Part shown: one piece after another, positions 23,540 through 32,998 of the stretch
How the letters are laid out: each line of letters opens with the position of its first letter
Numbering within the stretch: the stretch's first letter is position 1
NCBI GenBank assembly: GCA_947258795.1
Contig: CAMYJU010000001.1
Coordinates: 62,001 to 126,000 of the forward strand
Reading direction: 5' to 3'
Source: an uncultured Gammaproteobacteria bacterium
Lineage (GTDB): Bacteria; Pseudomonadota; Gammaproteobacteria; DRJJ01
Length of the DNA: 64,000 nucleotides
Translations under genes and position numbers: made by a program
The notes under the pieces: model-generated
The model's database searches: none
What the model saw: the letters and a program-made list of their open reading frames with translations, nothing else
What the model was told of the DNA's origin: nothing

Positions 23540-24271
23540 TTAACAGTCACCGGGTTCGATGCATCCCTGTGGTTCGGGCAGGCCGGCAATACGCGAACCC
23601 TGGCGAGCCGGTCCTTTTGGAAACAGGCGATACAGATGTTCCTTGTCAGCGCGTTCCGGTCCGATGTCCTCGGCCATATAACGCATCATGATCCGGATCA
23701 TCGGGCTGATGCCATAAGTGAAATAGAATTCACGTAAAAAGTTGATTACTTCCCAGTGATCTTCGCTCAGGGTTATGCCTTCCTTTTCGGCCATGTGTTC
23801 GGCCAGGCGTGAGTTCCAGATATGTATGTCCAGCAGGTTTCCCATATGTGATACGCGGCAGGTTTTGCCTTCAAATTCGAATGACTCGGGGAAATGCGAA
23901 ACCGGTGCGGCCGGTTTTCCCTGGTAACGGTTACGCTCAAGTTCGGCATCCAGATACGGGATTGGCACCCCGGCGATTTTTGAGCCCTGTAGCAATACAC
24001 CACCCGGAAACAGCTGATCGAGATAGTCGTCGGTAAAACGATCGGTGCCGGTCTGTCTTTGCAGATTTCGTTTCAGCAGCTTCTTCACCGGTGCGACGTT
24101 ATAGGCATGATAATAATTGCGCATGGCCTTGATTACGGCCCAGTGGTCCGGGCCTAATGTCAGTCCGTCACGGACGGCCAGTTCCTCGGCGACTGTTTCG
24201 TTCCAATCCGTGAGCCGGGCCAGGCGGCCATCTTCCATCACATCAAAATTCAGGTTTCTTGCTAGTGGCAT
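23540..24271 (-). CDS. Tandem DsrC/TusE-domain protein
   Basis: A 243-residue protein made of two DsrC/TusE-like domains (about residues 5-115 and 130-243); these normally occur singly at about 110 residues. Both halves show the family core: LTDWNETVAEELAVRDG with DHWAVIKAMRNYY in the first, and DHWEVINFLREFY with YRLFPKGPARQGSRIAGLP in the second. The second half keeps the C-terminal sulfur-carrying Cys (C237 in PQGC) but has Ser at the upstream Cys position of true DsrC, so it is TusE-like. A further Cys (C243) ends the chain. The first half has lost both. The start MPLARNLNF has an AGAGGAGT site. Confidence 0.85.
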   Translation of the reverse strand: MPLARNLNFDVMEDGRLARLTDWNETVAEELAVRDGLTLGPDHWAVIKAMRNYYHAYNVAPVKKLLKRNLQRQTGTDRFTDDYLDQLFPGGVLLQGSKIAGVPIPYLDAELERNRYQGKPAAPVSHFPESFEFEGKTCRVSHMGNLLDIHIWNSRLAEHMAEKEGITLSEDHWEVINFLREFYFTYGISPMIRIMMRYMAEDIGPERADKEHLYRLFPKGPARQGSRIAGLPEPQGCIEPGDC

Positions 24272-24410
24272 GATCGGACTCCTCTTGTGGGAAGGGCGGG
24301 AGCAGCTTGATACCTCAGATTCTAGACCATACAGGAGATTCAACCAGCATGACCGGGCAGGTGGTTTCGATGTTGCTATCTAGCTATGTAGCCTGAGACA
24401 ATAAGCAGAT

Positions 24411-25415
24411 ATGAAACAGGTTAAAACCAGCGTTACCTTGCTGATACCCGATTTATTGGATGGTTTGACACCGGAACTGCTCAGGCAACAGATGGCGCTG
24501 ACCAGGCTGATGGATCGGGCTGATGCTACAGTGATCAGGGCACCAGGCTTCGAGCAAAGCCTGGTAGACGCGTTTTATCACGAGTGCCGGAATCCTTCAC
24601 TGGCCTGGTTGAGTCGTTTGGGTGAGCATCAGCAGCCACCGGCTCAAGGGGCGTGGTTACGCGCGGACCCGGTACATATGGCGGCAGATATTGACAATGT
24701 ACTGATGTTCGGTAACCAGGACCTGAACATCCGGCAACATGAGTCCGATGCGCTGATTGATGAGCTGAACCGACATTTTCAGGAACAGGGCTGGCGTTTT
24801 TTCGCAGCCGATCCAAGGCGCTGGTATCTTCAGCTAGCGGAATCACCGCAGCTGCATTGCAGCCCGTTGTCTGAGGTGATCGGTCAGAATGTACGTGAGT
24901 TGTTGCCAGGTGGTCAGGACAGCCTGTACTGGCACCGCACCATCAATGAGATACAGATGCTGTTATATCAGAGTCCGGTCAATCTGGCCCGGCGTGAAGC
25001 AGGTGACAGGGAAATCAACAGCATCTGGTTCTGGGGGGATGGCGAAATGAAAAGGCCAGAGCTGACAGAGTGGTGCGCAGCCTGGGGGGATGATGTACTG
25101 CTACGTGGGCTGGCGATAGCATCAGGCACCGGGCTCAACCCGCTACCAGACCAGGCGGCCACATGGCAGGCGCAGCACACCGCTGGCCGGCATTTACTGG
25201 TGTTGTCAGACCTGGGTGCACTGGCTGAAACAGACCGGGAGCAAGTGTTGCATAGCTATGAACTGGACTGGTTTGCGCCGTTATTGTCCATGTTGCTTAA
25301 CAGGGAGGTTGCAAAGATCGAAATAAACCCTTGTAACGGTACCCTCTATCGGGTCACGCGCGGCCTGTTAGCGCGGTTCTGGCGTCGTAGTAACTGGCTC
25401 GACCAGGTTGTTTAG
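24411..25415 (+). CDS. rpfE: RpfE-family conserved protein
   Basis: A 334-residue soluble protein of the RpfE family (COG4255-type), sometimes misannotated as a phosphoglycerate mutase. In Xanthomonas rpfE lies next to recJ and near prfB-lysS, the same order as here, which supports the assignment. Its molecular function is not known. Visible conserved stretches include the Trp-rich INSIWFWGDGEM, FFAADPRRWYLQL and the PLSEVIGQNVRELLPGG segment. recJ starts two bases after its stop. It is divergent from the tandem DsrC gene across 139 bases. Confidence 0.75.
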   Translation: MKQVKTSVTLLIPDLLDGLTPELLRQQMALTRLMDRADATVIRAPGFEQSLVDAFYHECRNPSLAWLSRLGEHQQPPAQGAWLRADPVHMAADIDNVLMFGNQDLNIRQHESDALIDELNRHFQEQGWRFFAADPRRWYLQLAESPQLHCSPLSEVIGQNVRELLPGGQDSLYWHRTINEIQMLLYQSPVNLARREAGDREINSIWFWGDGEMKRPELTEWCAAWGDDVLLRGLAIASGTGLNPLPDQAATWQAQHTAGRHLLVLSDLGALAETDREQVLHSYELDWFAPLLSMLLNREVAKIEINPCNGTLYRVTRGLLARFWRRSNWLDQVV

Positions 25416-25417
25416 CA

Positions 25418-27172
25418 ATGCATTCCAACCATCAACCCCGGATTAGCTACCGTGAACCCTGTGTCCCTGAACTGGATACGGAGACTATCCATCCGTTATT
25501 GCGCAGGCTGTATGCCGCCCGGGGTGTCCGCTCTGATCGTGAATTGTCCTGGTCCTTGCAGGATCTGCTGGCACTGACGGACCTGAAAGGCATCGAACAG
25601 GCTGCCGATATTCTGGCTCAGGCGGTCAGCAACAAAAAACATATCCTGATTGTTGCCGACTTTGACGCGGATGGGGCGACCTCCTGTGCCGTGGCGGTAC
25701 GCGCCCTGCGTCTGATGGGGGCAACACAGGTCAGTTATGTGGTGCCCAACCGTTTTGAGTATGGCTATGGCCTGACCCCCGAGATTGTCGCGGTTGCGCA
25801 ACAACAGCACCCGGATGTTTTAGTTACGGTCGATAACGGTATTTCCAGTATCGACGGCGTGGCGGCCGCACAGGCCGCCGGTATCCAGGTGGTGGTCACA
25901 GATCATCATTTGCCCGGCACGGAACTGCCTGCTGCCGATGCGATCGTCAATCCGAATCAGCCCGGTGATCACTTTGCCAGCAAGCATCTCGCCGGTGTGG
26001 GTGTGATTTTTTATACCTTGCTGGCACTACGCAGCAGACTGCGTGAGCAGGGCTGGTTCCGACAAGGACACATCGAAGAACCCAACCTGGCAATCCTGCT
26101 GGACCTGGTCGCACTCGGAACAGTAGCCGACGTCGTACCACTGGACAGCAATAATCGTATCCTGGTCGAGCAGGGTATCCGCCGTATTCGTGCCGGTCAG
26201 GCCTGTCCTGGCATACTCGCCTTGCTTGAAGTCGGTAATCGCGACCCGTCCCGGGTGGTCGCGACCGATCTCGGATTTGCGGTCGGGCCGCGCATCAATG
26301 CCGCAGGCCGTCTGGATGATATGTCGCTGGGTATCGAGTGCCTGTTAACGGATGACCCGCAGCAAGCCCGGGATCTCGCCCGGCAGCTGGATCGTCTGAA
26401 TCAGGAGCGCCGCGAGATTGAGGGGGAAATGCGCGAGCAGGCTGTGCGTAGCCTGGAGGCTCTGCAACTGGATGAGTATCGCGTACCGGCAATGGGTTTA
26501 TGTCTGTATGACCCGGACTGGCACCAGGGGGTGATCGGCATCCTGGCGTCACGCATACGAGAACGCATGCATCGCCCGGTGATCGCGTTTGCACAAAGTG
26601 GCCAGGGTGAAATCAAGGGCTCGGCCCGTTCGGTGCCAGGCTTGCATATTCGTGACGTGCTGGACGCCGTTGCCAGCCGCCATCCTGAAATACTGAGCAA
26701 GTTTGGTGGCCATGCGATGGCTGCCGGGCTGAGTCTGCTGGAGCAGGATCTGGCCACATTTGAGCAGGCCTTTGATGCCGAGGTACGCAGGCATCTCGGA
26801 GACGATGATTTATATGAGAAAATTACCACGGATGGCAGACTGAACGCGAACCAGTTGAACATGCAAACGGCTGTCCTGCTGCGTGATGCAGGGCCCTGGG
26901 GCCAGGGCTTCCCGGAGCCCAGTTTCGACGGGATCTTTGAGGTGATCCAGAGCCGTGTGCTGGCTGACAGGCATCTGAAAATGGTGCTGCGCAATGAGCG
27001 TGGTGGTGACTGTGTGGATGCGATCGCATTCAACGCCAGTGAAAAGGATTGGCCACTACAGCCGGAGCTTGTGCATCTGGTCTACCGGCTGGATATCAAC
27101 CATTATCAGGGGCGTACCAGCCTGCAGTTGATGGTGGAGCATATGGCAGTGGCTGAACAGCAATCTGGTTGA
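25418..27172 (+). CDS. recJ: Single-stranded-DNA-specific exonuclease RecJ
   Basis: RecJ degrades single-stranded DNA 5' to 3' in RecFOR recombination and mismatch repair. The DHH-family motifs are present: ADFDADGATS near residue 80, TVDNGISS, VVTDHHLPG, and the DHHA1 glycine-rich GGHAMAAG near residue 430. Its 584 residues match E. coli RecJ (577). It follows rpfE directly and lies upstream of prfB. Confidence 0.97.
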   Translation: MHSNHQPRISYREPCVPELDTETIHPLLRRLYAARGVRSDRELSWSLQDLLALTDLKGIEQAADILAQAVSNKKHILIVADFDADGATSCAVAVRALRLMGATQVSYVVPNRFEYGYGLTPEIVAVAQQQHPDVLVTVDNGISSIDGVAAAQAAGIQVVVTDHHLPGTELPAADAIVNPNQPGDHFASKHLAGVGVIFYTLLALRSRLREQGWFRQGHIEEPNLAILLDLVALGTVADVVPLDSNNRILVEQGIRRIRAGQACPGILALLEVGNRDPSRVVATDLGFAVGPRINAAGRLDDMSLGIECLLTDDPQQARDLARQLDRLNQERREIEGEMREQAVRSLEALQLDEYRVPAMGLCLYDPDWHQGVIGILASRIRERMHRPVIAFAQSGQGEIKGSARSVPGLHIRDVLDAVASRHPEILSKFGGHAMAAGLSLLEQDLATFEQAFDAEVRRHLGDDDLYEKITTDGRLNANQLNMQTAVLLRDAGPWGQGFPEPSFDGIFEVIQSRVLADRHLKMVLRNERGGDCVDAIAFNASEKDWPLQPELVHLVYRLDINHYQGRTSLQLMVEHMAVAEQQSG

Positions 27173-27215
27173 GCCGGTGATCTGCCTTTGCCATACGCGC
27201 GCGGCCTGCGTATCA

Positions 27216-27236
27216 TTGCAGTCTTTTGGACTGCAA
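27216..27236 (+). other. Stem-loop between recJ and prfB
   Basis: A perfect 8-bp inverted repeat (TTGCAGTC / GACTGCAA) with loop TTTTG lies 43 bases after the recJ stop and 58 bases before prfB. No T-run follows, so termination is doubtful. It may separate the recJ and prfB-lysS transcripts. Confidence 0.35.
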
Positions 27237-27294
27237 CCGACCTCGAAACCGGGTCTGGGCAGCAACAATAACACATCAGAACAGACAGTTAGGC

Positions 27295-28393
27295 ATGATT
27301 GAAGTCAACCAGTTAACCGGCAGTATTACCGACCTCAAGGGACGCGCGGATTCCCTGAGGGGGTATCTTTGACTACGAAAACAAGAAAGAACGACTGACC
27401 GAGGTCGAACGCGAACTGGAGCAGCCGGATGTCTGGAACGAGCCTGAACGGGCCCAGGCGCTGGGCCGCGAGCGAGCATCGCTGGAACGCGTGGTGCATA
27501 ACCTCGAGCGCATCGACACCAGCCTGGAAGACGCCGGCGAGCTGATCGAGATGGCAGCGGAGGAAGGCGATGACGCCGCTCTGCAGGATGTGTCAGCCGA
27601 TATTAGCGCAATGGAAGCTGTGATCAAGGATCTGGAGTTCCAGCGCATGTTTTCCGGTGAGATGGACGCCAGCAACGCCTTTCTGGATATCCAGGCGGGA
27701 TCCGGTGGTACCGAGGCCCAGGACTGGGCCGAAATGCTGTTGCGTATGTACCTGCGCTGGGGTGAGCGCCGCGGCTTCAAGACTGAGCTGATAGAGTGTT
27801 CCGGCGGCGAGGTGGCCGGTATCAAGAGCGCCACGATCCGTTTTGAAGGGGAATATGCGTTTGGCTGGTTGCGTACTGAAATCGGTGTACACCGGCTGGT
27901 GCGTAAATCACCGTTCGATTCCGGTAACCGGCGTCACACCTCATTCGCTGCGGTGTTTGTGTCACCGGAGATTGATGACAGTATCGATATCGATATCAAC
28001 CCGGCTGACCTGCGAATTGATGTGTACCGGGCCAGTGGTGCCGGCGGGCAGCACGTTAACCGTACCGAATCGGCAGTGCGTATTACCCATAACCCGACCG
28101 GTGTGGTGGTGCAGTGCCAGAACGATCGTTCACAGCATAAGAACAAGGCCACGGCGATGAAGCAGCTGAAGGCCAAACTGTATGAACTGGAACTGCAGAA
28201 ACGCAGTGGTGAGCAACAGGCAACGGAAGACGCCAAATCCGATATCGGTTGGGGCAGCCAGATCCGTTCCTATGTGCTGGACCAGTCACGAATCAAGGAT
28301 CTGCGTACCAGCGTGGAAACCGGTAACACCCAGGCCGTACTCGATGGCGACCTGGATATGTTTATTGAAGCTAGCCTGAAAAGTGGCATTTGA
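27295..28393 (+). CDS. prfB: Peptide chain release factor 2 (programmed +1 frameshift)
   Basis: RF2 releases peptides at UAA and UGA. The gene is read in two frames. Twenty-five codons from ATG 27295 end at CTT followed by TGA (27370-27372), and a +1 shift continues at GAC (27371) for 340 more residues. The resulting 365 residues equal E. coli RF2. The stop-recognition tripeptide SPF (RKSPFDSG) and the catalytic GGQ ([15 protein letters not shown]) are both present. A start at the internal ATG 27491 would lose the N-terminal domain. lysS follows after 12 bases. Confidence 0.97.
27358..27373 (+). promoter_or_regulatory. Programmed +1 frameshift site of prfB
   Basis: The Shine-Dalgarno-like AGGGGG (27358-27363) lies three bases before CTT TGA C (27367-27373), the classical autoregulatory arrangement. 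Low RF2 slows reading of the in-frame UGA and allows the shift to GAC. Every element of the canonical site is visible. Confidence 0.95.
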
Positions 28394-28405
28394 GAATATT
28401 GGTTT

Positions 28406-29896
28406 ATGAACGACAAGACTGACGAACACCGCTTGATCGCGGAACGCCGTGACAAACTGAACAAGATCCGTGAGCAGGGTATCGCCTTCCCGAATGACTT
28501 CAAGCGCAATACCGTGGCCGGCGAACTACATGCAGAATATGGCGACAAGGACAACGATTTCTTCGACGCGAACCCGGTACGGGTAAAAGTGGCCGGGCGC
28601 ATGATGCTGCGACGCGTGATGGGCAAGAACAGTTTTGTGAAACTGCAGGATATGTCCGGCCAGATCCAGCTGTTTGTGTCTCGCGATGCCTTGCCCGAAG
28701 GTCTGTATGCGGATTTTAAAGGCTGGGATATCGGCGATATCCTTGGTGCGGAAGGGCTGTTGTTTGTTACCAAGACCGGTGAGCTGTCGGTCAAGCTGGA
28801 CGCGTTGCAGTTGCTGACCAAGTCGTTACGACCCTTGCCGGACAAGTATCACGGGCTGACCGATACCGAGTCACGATACCGCCAGCGTTACGTTGATCTG
28901 ATCATGAGCGATGTGACGCGTAAGACCTTCAAGATGCGTACCGACATTATCCAGTATGTACGCGATTTCCTAAACCAGCGTGATTACCTGGAAGTGGAAA
29001 CACCGATGATGCAGGTGATTCCGGGTGGTGCGACGGCGCGGCCGTTTATCACCTTTCATCATGCCCTGGATATGGACCTGTTTTTACGTGTCGCACCGGA
29101 GTTATACCTGAAGCGCCTGGTGGTAGGTGGGTTCGAGCGGGTATACGAGATTAACCGTAATTTCAGGAACGAGGGCCTGTCGACTCGCCATAATCCGGAA
29201 TTTACCATGGTGGAATTCTATCAGGCCTATGCGGATTACAATGACCTGATGGACCTGACCGAGGAGCTGTTACGTGGTCTGGCGGTGGATGTGATCGGAT
29301 CAACGACCATCAGCTATCAAGGTGAAAGCTACGATTTCGGCAAGCCCTTTGCACGCATGACGGTCAAGGAATCCATTCTACAATTCAATCCGGACCTGAA
29401 CGAGGCGCAACTGGATGATCTTGATCAGGCCAGACAGGTAGCCGACCAGCTCGGTATCCCGCTCAAGGACAGTTACGGGCTGGGCAAGGTGCAGATCGAG
29501 ATCTTCGAGAAGACGGTTGAACACCGCCTGATGGACCCGACCTTTATTACCGCCTACCCAACCGAGGTATCACCACTGGCACGACGTAATGACCAGGACC
29601 CGTTTGTTACCGACCGCTTTGAGTTCTTTGTCGGCGGTCGCGAAATTGCCAATGGCTTCTCCGAGTTGAATGACGCCGAAGACCAGGCCGACCGTTTTCG
29701 CAAGCAGGTGCAGGAAAAGGAGGCCGGCGATGACGAGGCCATGCACTTTGACGAGGATTATATCTGCGCACTGGAACATGGGCTGCCGCCGACCGCGGGC
29801 GAGGGCATCGGTATCGACCGGCTGGTCATGCTGCTGACCGATTCGCCTTCGATCCGCGATGTGTTGCTGTTTCCGCATATGCGGAAGGAAGATTAG
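28406..29896 (+). CDS. lysS: Lysine--tRNA ligase (class II)
   Basis: LysS charges tRNA-Lys. The N-terminal OB-fold anticodon-binding domain has [18 protein letters not shown]-like residues (about 57-74). The class II motifs are present: [10 protein letters not shown] and the dimer segment; motif 2 [18 protein letters not shown]; motif 3 [14 protein letters not shown] near the C-terminus. It has 496 residues (E. coli 505). It is cotranscribed with prfB, the conserved prfB-lysS pair. A structured repeat lies after the stop. Confidence 0.98.
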   Translation: MNDKTDEHRLIAERRDKLNKIREQGIAFPNDFKRNTVAGELHAEYGDKDNDFFDANPVRVKVAGRMMLRRVMGKNSFVKLQDMSGQIQLFVSRDALPEGLYADFKGWDIGDILGAEGLLFVTKTGELSVKLDALQLLTKSLRPLPDKYHGLTDTESRYRQRYVDLIMSDVTRKTFKMRTDIIQYVRDFLNQRDYLEVETPMMQVIPGGATARPFITFHHALDMDLFLRVAPELYLKRLVVGGFERVYEINRNFRNEGLSTRHNPEFTMVEFYQAYADYNDLMDLTEELLRGLAVDVIGSTTISYQGESYDFGKPFARMTVKESILQFNPDLNEAQLDDLDQARQVADQLGIPLKDSYGLGKVQIEIFEKTVEHRLMDPTFITAYPTEVSPLARRNDQDPFVTDRFEFFVGGREIANGFSELNDAEDQADRFRKQVQEKEAGDDEAMHFDEDYICALEHGLPPTAGEGIGIDRLVMLLTDSPSIRDVLLFPHMRKED

Positions 29897-29949
29897 TGCC
29901 CTGATCCACCGGGACCTAGGCACCTCGCAATGACACTAGGCTTTCAAGA

Positions 29950-30053
29950 CGGCTGGCAGAAAGTCTGGCAAAGACCGTCGGCAGCAGGGATGCTGCCGTC
30001 GAGCGTACAGGGATGTATTTACCGCGTGTCTTTGCCAGACTTTCTGGTAGCCG
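29950..30053. repeat. 104-nt inverted-repeat element with two internal hairpins
   Basis: Outer arms of 26 nt (29950-29975 and 30028-30053) are complementary at 24 positions. Inside are two small hairpins that both present GGGA as the loop. The first has stem CGGCAGCA / TGCTGCCG (29979-29998). The second has TACA / TGTA (30006-30017) within GAGCGTACAGGGATGTATTTAC. It lies in the 180-base gap between the convergent lysS and HDOD genes. I recall similar GAGCGTACAGGGATGTA modules as dispersed repeats in other gammaproteobacteria but cannot verify this here. It could act as a bidirectional terminator or a mobile REP-like unit. Confidence 0.7.
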
Positions 30054-30076
30054 ACTCTGACACCGTATAACTATCT

Positions 30077-30934
30077 TTAACCCCCCAGCATCACCTGGAT
30101 TTCGTTGACCTGTCCCATTTCCTCATCCATGATGATCACTTCCATTTCGGTCTCAAGCCCGAGACGAGAGAACGCGCTGACTGTGGACCAGTCGACATCG
30201 GCCAGTGCGTGGTCGGTGCCGACATGGCTTTTCAGGTTGGCAACGATGACCAGATCGGTGTAGTCGGGATTACCGTCATGATCGTAATCCAGGTTTTCAT
30301 GATTCTTCGCGACCTGGATCAATGACTCGGGGAAGGCCCATTTTTTTAGGATATGCGCACCAATGCGGGTATGCAGCCTGGCGGTAATGCTATCCAGTAG
30401 TTCGGGCTGATTAAGCAAATCCGGGACTTCCTCGGCACGTACCAGGATAGGCAGGATGCCGATATCATGGACCAGTCCGGCCATCAGGGCCTGGTCCGGT
30501 TTCAGACCGGGCACTGCTGAAGCCAGTACATGACATATCGCGGCAATTTCGACATTGTGTTCCCACAGGGTACGCAGGCGTACCTCGAGCACATCGTCAG
30601 TCGCCTGAAACATCTGCTGCATGACCAGGCTGATGACCAGGTTCTGGATCTGCTTCTGGCCGAGCCGCGCAATCGCGGTCTGCAGGTTGTCGATCGGGGT
30701 TCTGGGTCGATATAGCGGGCTATTGGCAACCTGTAACAAACGTGCTGACAAGGCTGCGTCTGTGGAAGCGGCTTGGGCTATCTTGCTGGCCGATGCATTT
30801 TCGTCCTCGACGGCATCGCGTACACGTAATGCGACATCGGGCAAGGTCGGTAACACCAGCCGGTTGGACTCAAGGTCGCTGATCAGTTCGTCTACAAAAT
30901 CCTGCTCGTTCCAGCTTTCAGCTACGTTGTTCAT
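30077..30934 (-). CDS. HDOD domain signalling protein
   Basis: A 285-residue cytoplasmic protein dominated by an HDOD domain (about residues 22-220): LPTLPDVALRVRDAV, the KIAQAASTDAALSARLLQVANSP region, AGLVHDIGILPIL and TRIGAHILKKWAFPE. HDOD proteins are catalytically inactive relatives of HD hydrolases that act in signalling, often with cyclic-di-GMP or two-component systems. The short acidic C-terminus (about 240-285) is not recognised. It is convergent with lysS, and ygfZ lies upstream on the same strand. Confidence 0.9.
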   Translation of the reverse strand: MNNVAESWNEQDFVDELISDLESNRLVLPTLPDVALRVRDAVEDENASASKIAQAASTDAALSARLLQVANSPLYRPRTPIDNLQTAIARLGQKQIQNLVISLVMQQMFQATDDVLEVRLRTLWEHNVEIAAICHVLASAVPGLKPDQALMAGLVHDIGILPILVRAEEVPDLLNQPELLDSITARLHTRIGAHILKKWAFPESLIQVAKNHENLDYDHDGNPDYTDLVIVANLKSHVGTDHALADVDWSTVSAFSRLGLETEMEVIIMDEEMGQVNEIQVMLGG

Positions 30935-31046
30935 CAGACACTCGCTATGTTGAATGTTAGTTCCTGTTGACTATAGCGACAGATGAAACAGTATCTTTAT
31001 TATATATATTACACCATGCGGACCCTGTGTCGATGTCATAAAAATC

Positions 31047-32090
31047 TTATTCTTCAAAAGGATAGGGCAGGGGTGAGAAGCTCAATTCAGGCCCGTTTTC
31101 ATTGTCCAGGCGCAGAATATCGTTTTCCTGGCTACTGATTTGAGCGACCACCAGCATGTCGTAGCCGTCAGGTGGATTTGCCTGTACGTTGACGACCTTG
31201 CCGGCGCCCTGGCCGCTGCTGGATTCTGCGGCAAACAGATCCATACCGGCGACCGGTTCAGTCCCGTCTTCGCTATGAGCCTTGTACATTCGGCGCTTGA
31301 GTTTACCCAGGTACTGCATGCGGGCAACGATTTCCTGGCCGGTGTAACAGCCTTTCTTGAAGCTGACCCCGTCGATCAGTTGCAGGTTAAGCATCTGCGG
31401 GACAAAGGCATCAGTGGTTTCAGGATGAATGGTTGGAATGCCGCTATCGATATCGAGCATTTCCCATGCAAACGGACCAGCCGGTGCGGCACGTACATCC
31501 AGTGTGGTCCAGATTTTCTCGGCCTGTTCCAGTTCACAGACGATCTCATAGCGAGGGTTGTGCCCTGGTATCCGGACGATGGTGACATTGTCGCGGTCGC
31601 TACTTTGCCAGGCCTGCTCCGGCAGTGGGCCCAGTACTGTTTCCAGGTCCGCGTTGATATCCGGGCCGGAGCAGCCTATAAGGACCAGGCTGTCAGTGGC
31701 ATCCTGGAGCGTGACTTTGGATATCAGCACAAACATCTGCAAGCGGTTCAGGGTAGGTTCTAGCAAGGTTCTCGGCAGCCGCAGGTAGTAACTGTCCTGT
31801 CTTCTGAAGATGATCATCGAGGCCAGTATGCGGCCCTTGGGACTGCAATAGGCACTGTATTGAGCGTGAGTGTCGTCAACCAGGGTGATGTCATTGGTCA
31901 ACTGGCCTTGCAGGAATTGCTCGGCGTCTTCACCGCGCACCTGGATCAGGCCAAAACTGGATAAATCGGTTATCAGGTTCCCGTTGCGCACGAAACGGCG
32001 TTCGCGAACCTCGTTGCCGAAGTGTAACAGCTTGTCCTGGTCAAATTCTGCACCATGGTTTTCCAGAAATTGTTTCCATTCGGGTTTCAT
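31047..32090 (-). CDS. ygfZ: Folate-binding protein YgfZ
   Basis: YgfZ is a tetrahydrofolate-dependent protein that helps synthesise or repair certain iron-sulfur clusters. It resembles the glycine-cleavage T-protein fold. The diagnostic KGCYTGQE motif is near residue 244 and VRGEDAEQFLQGQLTND near 51. It has 347 residues (E. coli 326). It is divergent from the sdhCDAB operon, whose product carries three Fe-S clusters. This is a sensible neighbour and the usual place in Pseudomonas-like genomes. Confidence 0.93.
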   Translation of the reverse strand: MKPEWKQFLENHGAEFDQDKLLHFGNEVRERRFVRNGNLITDLSSFGLIQVRGEDAEQFLQGQLTNDITLVDDTHAQYSAYCSPKGRILASMIIFRRQDSYYLRLPRTLLEPTLNRLQMFVLISKVTLQDATDSLVLIGCSGPDINADLETVLGPLPEQAWQSSDRDNVTIVRIPGHNPRYEIVCELEQAEKIWTTLDVRAAPAGPFAWEMLDIDSGIPTIHPETTDAFVPQMLNLQLIDGVSFKKGCYTGQEIVARMQYLGKLKRRMYKAHSEDGTEPVAGMDLFAAESSSGQGAGKVVNVQANPPDGYDMLVVAQISSQENDILRLDNENGPELSFSPLPYPFEE

Positions 32091-32279
32091 TGCGGGTCCT
32101 GTGTGTGAGTATCTGTGTTCACCTGTCTAAAATGATAGCAAGTCTTTGTCCGACTATATAGACCATCTATGTAATATATACTTGTACTGTATGCCAGCCG
32201 CAACTATCCTGTTGGTCAGGAATGACTACAGGTTGTTCAGATCAGCGTATGGCCAGATATTACAGACACTTGGGACAGG

Positions 32280-32663
32280 ATGTTGTCAACCAGAAATAAA
32301 AGACCGGTTTTTCTGACACTTTACCAGATCCGTTTTCCTGTAACGGCAGTCCTGTCAATCATTCATCGCATCACCGGGGTGTTGTTGTCGATTGCGATAC
32401 CCTTCCTGATCTACCTGCTGGACCAGTCGGTTACCAGTGCCGAGGGCTATATGGCTGTCCAGGAATGTTTTGCCTCACCCGGACTACGGTTCATAAGCGG
32501 CGTTCTGGTCTGGTTCCTGTGTTATCACTTTCTGGCCGGAATCCGCTTCCTGATCATTGACCTTGGCGTTGGTACGGAAAAGACTATAGCCAGAAATACG
32601 GCCTGGCTGATACACGGTCTGGCAGTGCTGGCAGCGATCCTGATAAGCGGCGTATTGTTATGA
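32280..32663 (+). CDS. sdhC: Succinate dehydrogenase cytochrome b556 subunit
   Basis: SdhC is a membrane anchor of complex II with three transmembrane helices (about residues 28-50, 70-90 and 105-127). SIIHRITGVLLS carries the quinone-site residues, and YHFLAGIRFLIIDLG has the histidine that ligates heme b. It has 127 residues. The 3' end overlaps sdhD by four bases (ATGA). The 189-base divergent gap from ygfZ should hold the promoters of both. AT-rich CTATATAG and TAATATATAC stretches lie there, but no box pair stands out. Confidence 0.95.
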   Translation: MLSTRNKRPVFLTLYQIRFPVTAVLSIIHRITGVLLSIAIPFLIYLLDQSVTSAEGYMAVQECFASPGLRFISGVLVWFLCYHFLAGIRFLIIDLGVGTEKTIARNTAWLIHGLAVLAAILISGVLL

Positions 32664-32998
32664 GTCATCGTATCAACGGGCTAAGGGCCTGGGCATTGCA
32701 ACGCCTGAGTGCGGTTTTTCTGATTTTTTTTATCGTTTATATGCTGGCAGAGCTGTCCATGAACCCGGTGTCGGCTTATACCGAATGGCGTGGCTGGCTG
32801 GCACAGCCTCTGCACAGCGTATTAATCATGATCGCGTTTGGCATGTTGCTGATACATGCCTGGGTCGGTGTACGTGATGTGTTAATGGATTATATCAAGC
32901 CGCTGGCCTTGAGGGTCATATTGCTGTCACTGCTGGGTCTGGGATTGTTCGGCTGTGCTGTGTGGTTGGTTATCATTATGATCAAGGTACTGGTCTGA
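32660..32998 (+). CDS. sdhD: Succinate dehydrogenase hydrophobic anchor subunit
   Basis: SdhD is the second membrane anchor of complex II, 112 residues with three transmembrane helices (about 15-35, 54-75 and 85-110). IHAWVGVRDVLMDYIKP supplies the second heme ligand His and the quinone-site Tyr, as in E. coli SdhD. It starts by overlapping sdhC, and its stop overlaps the sdhA ATG (TGATG), so the whole operon appears coupled. Confidence 0.95.
   Translation: MSHRINGLRAWALQRLSAVFLIFFIVYMLAELSMNPVSAYTEWRGWLAQPLHSVLIMIAFGMLLIHAWVGVRDVLMDYIKPLALRVILLSLLGLGLFGCAVWLVIIMIKVLV

Noticed and set aside
27491-28393. prfB starting at the internal ATG
   Set aside because: The upstream frame with the canonical frameshift signal restores the full 365-residue RF2, so the internal start is an artefact of the frameshift.
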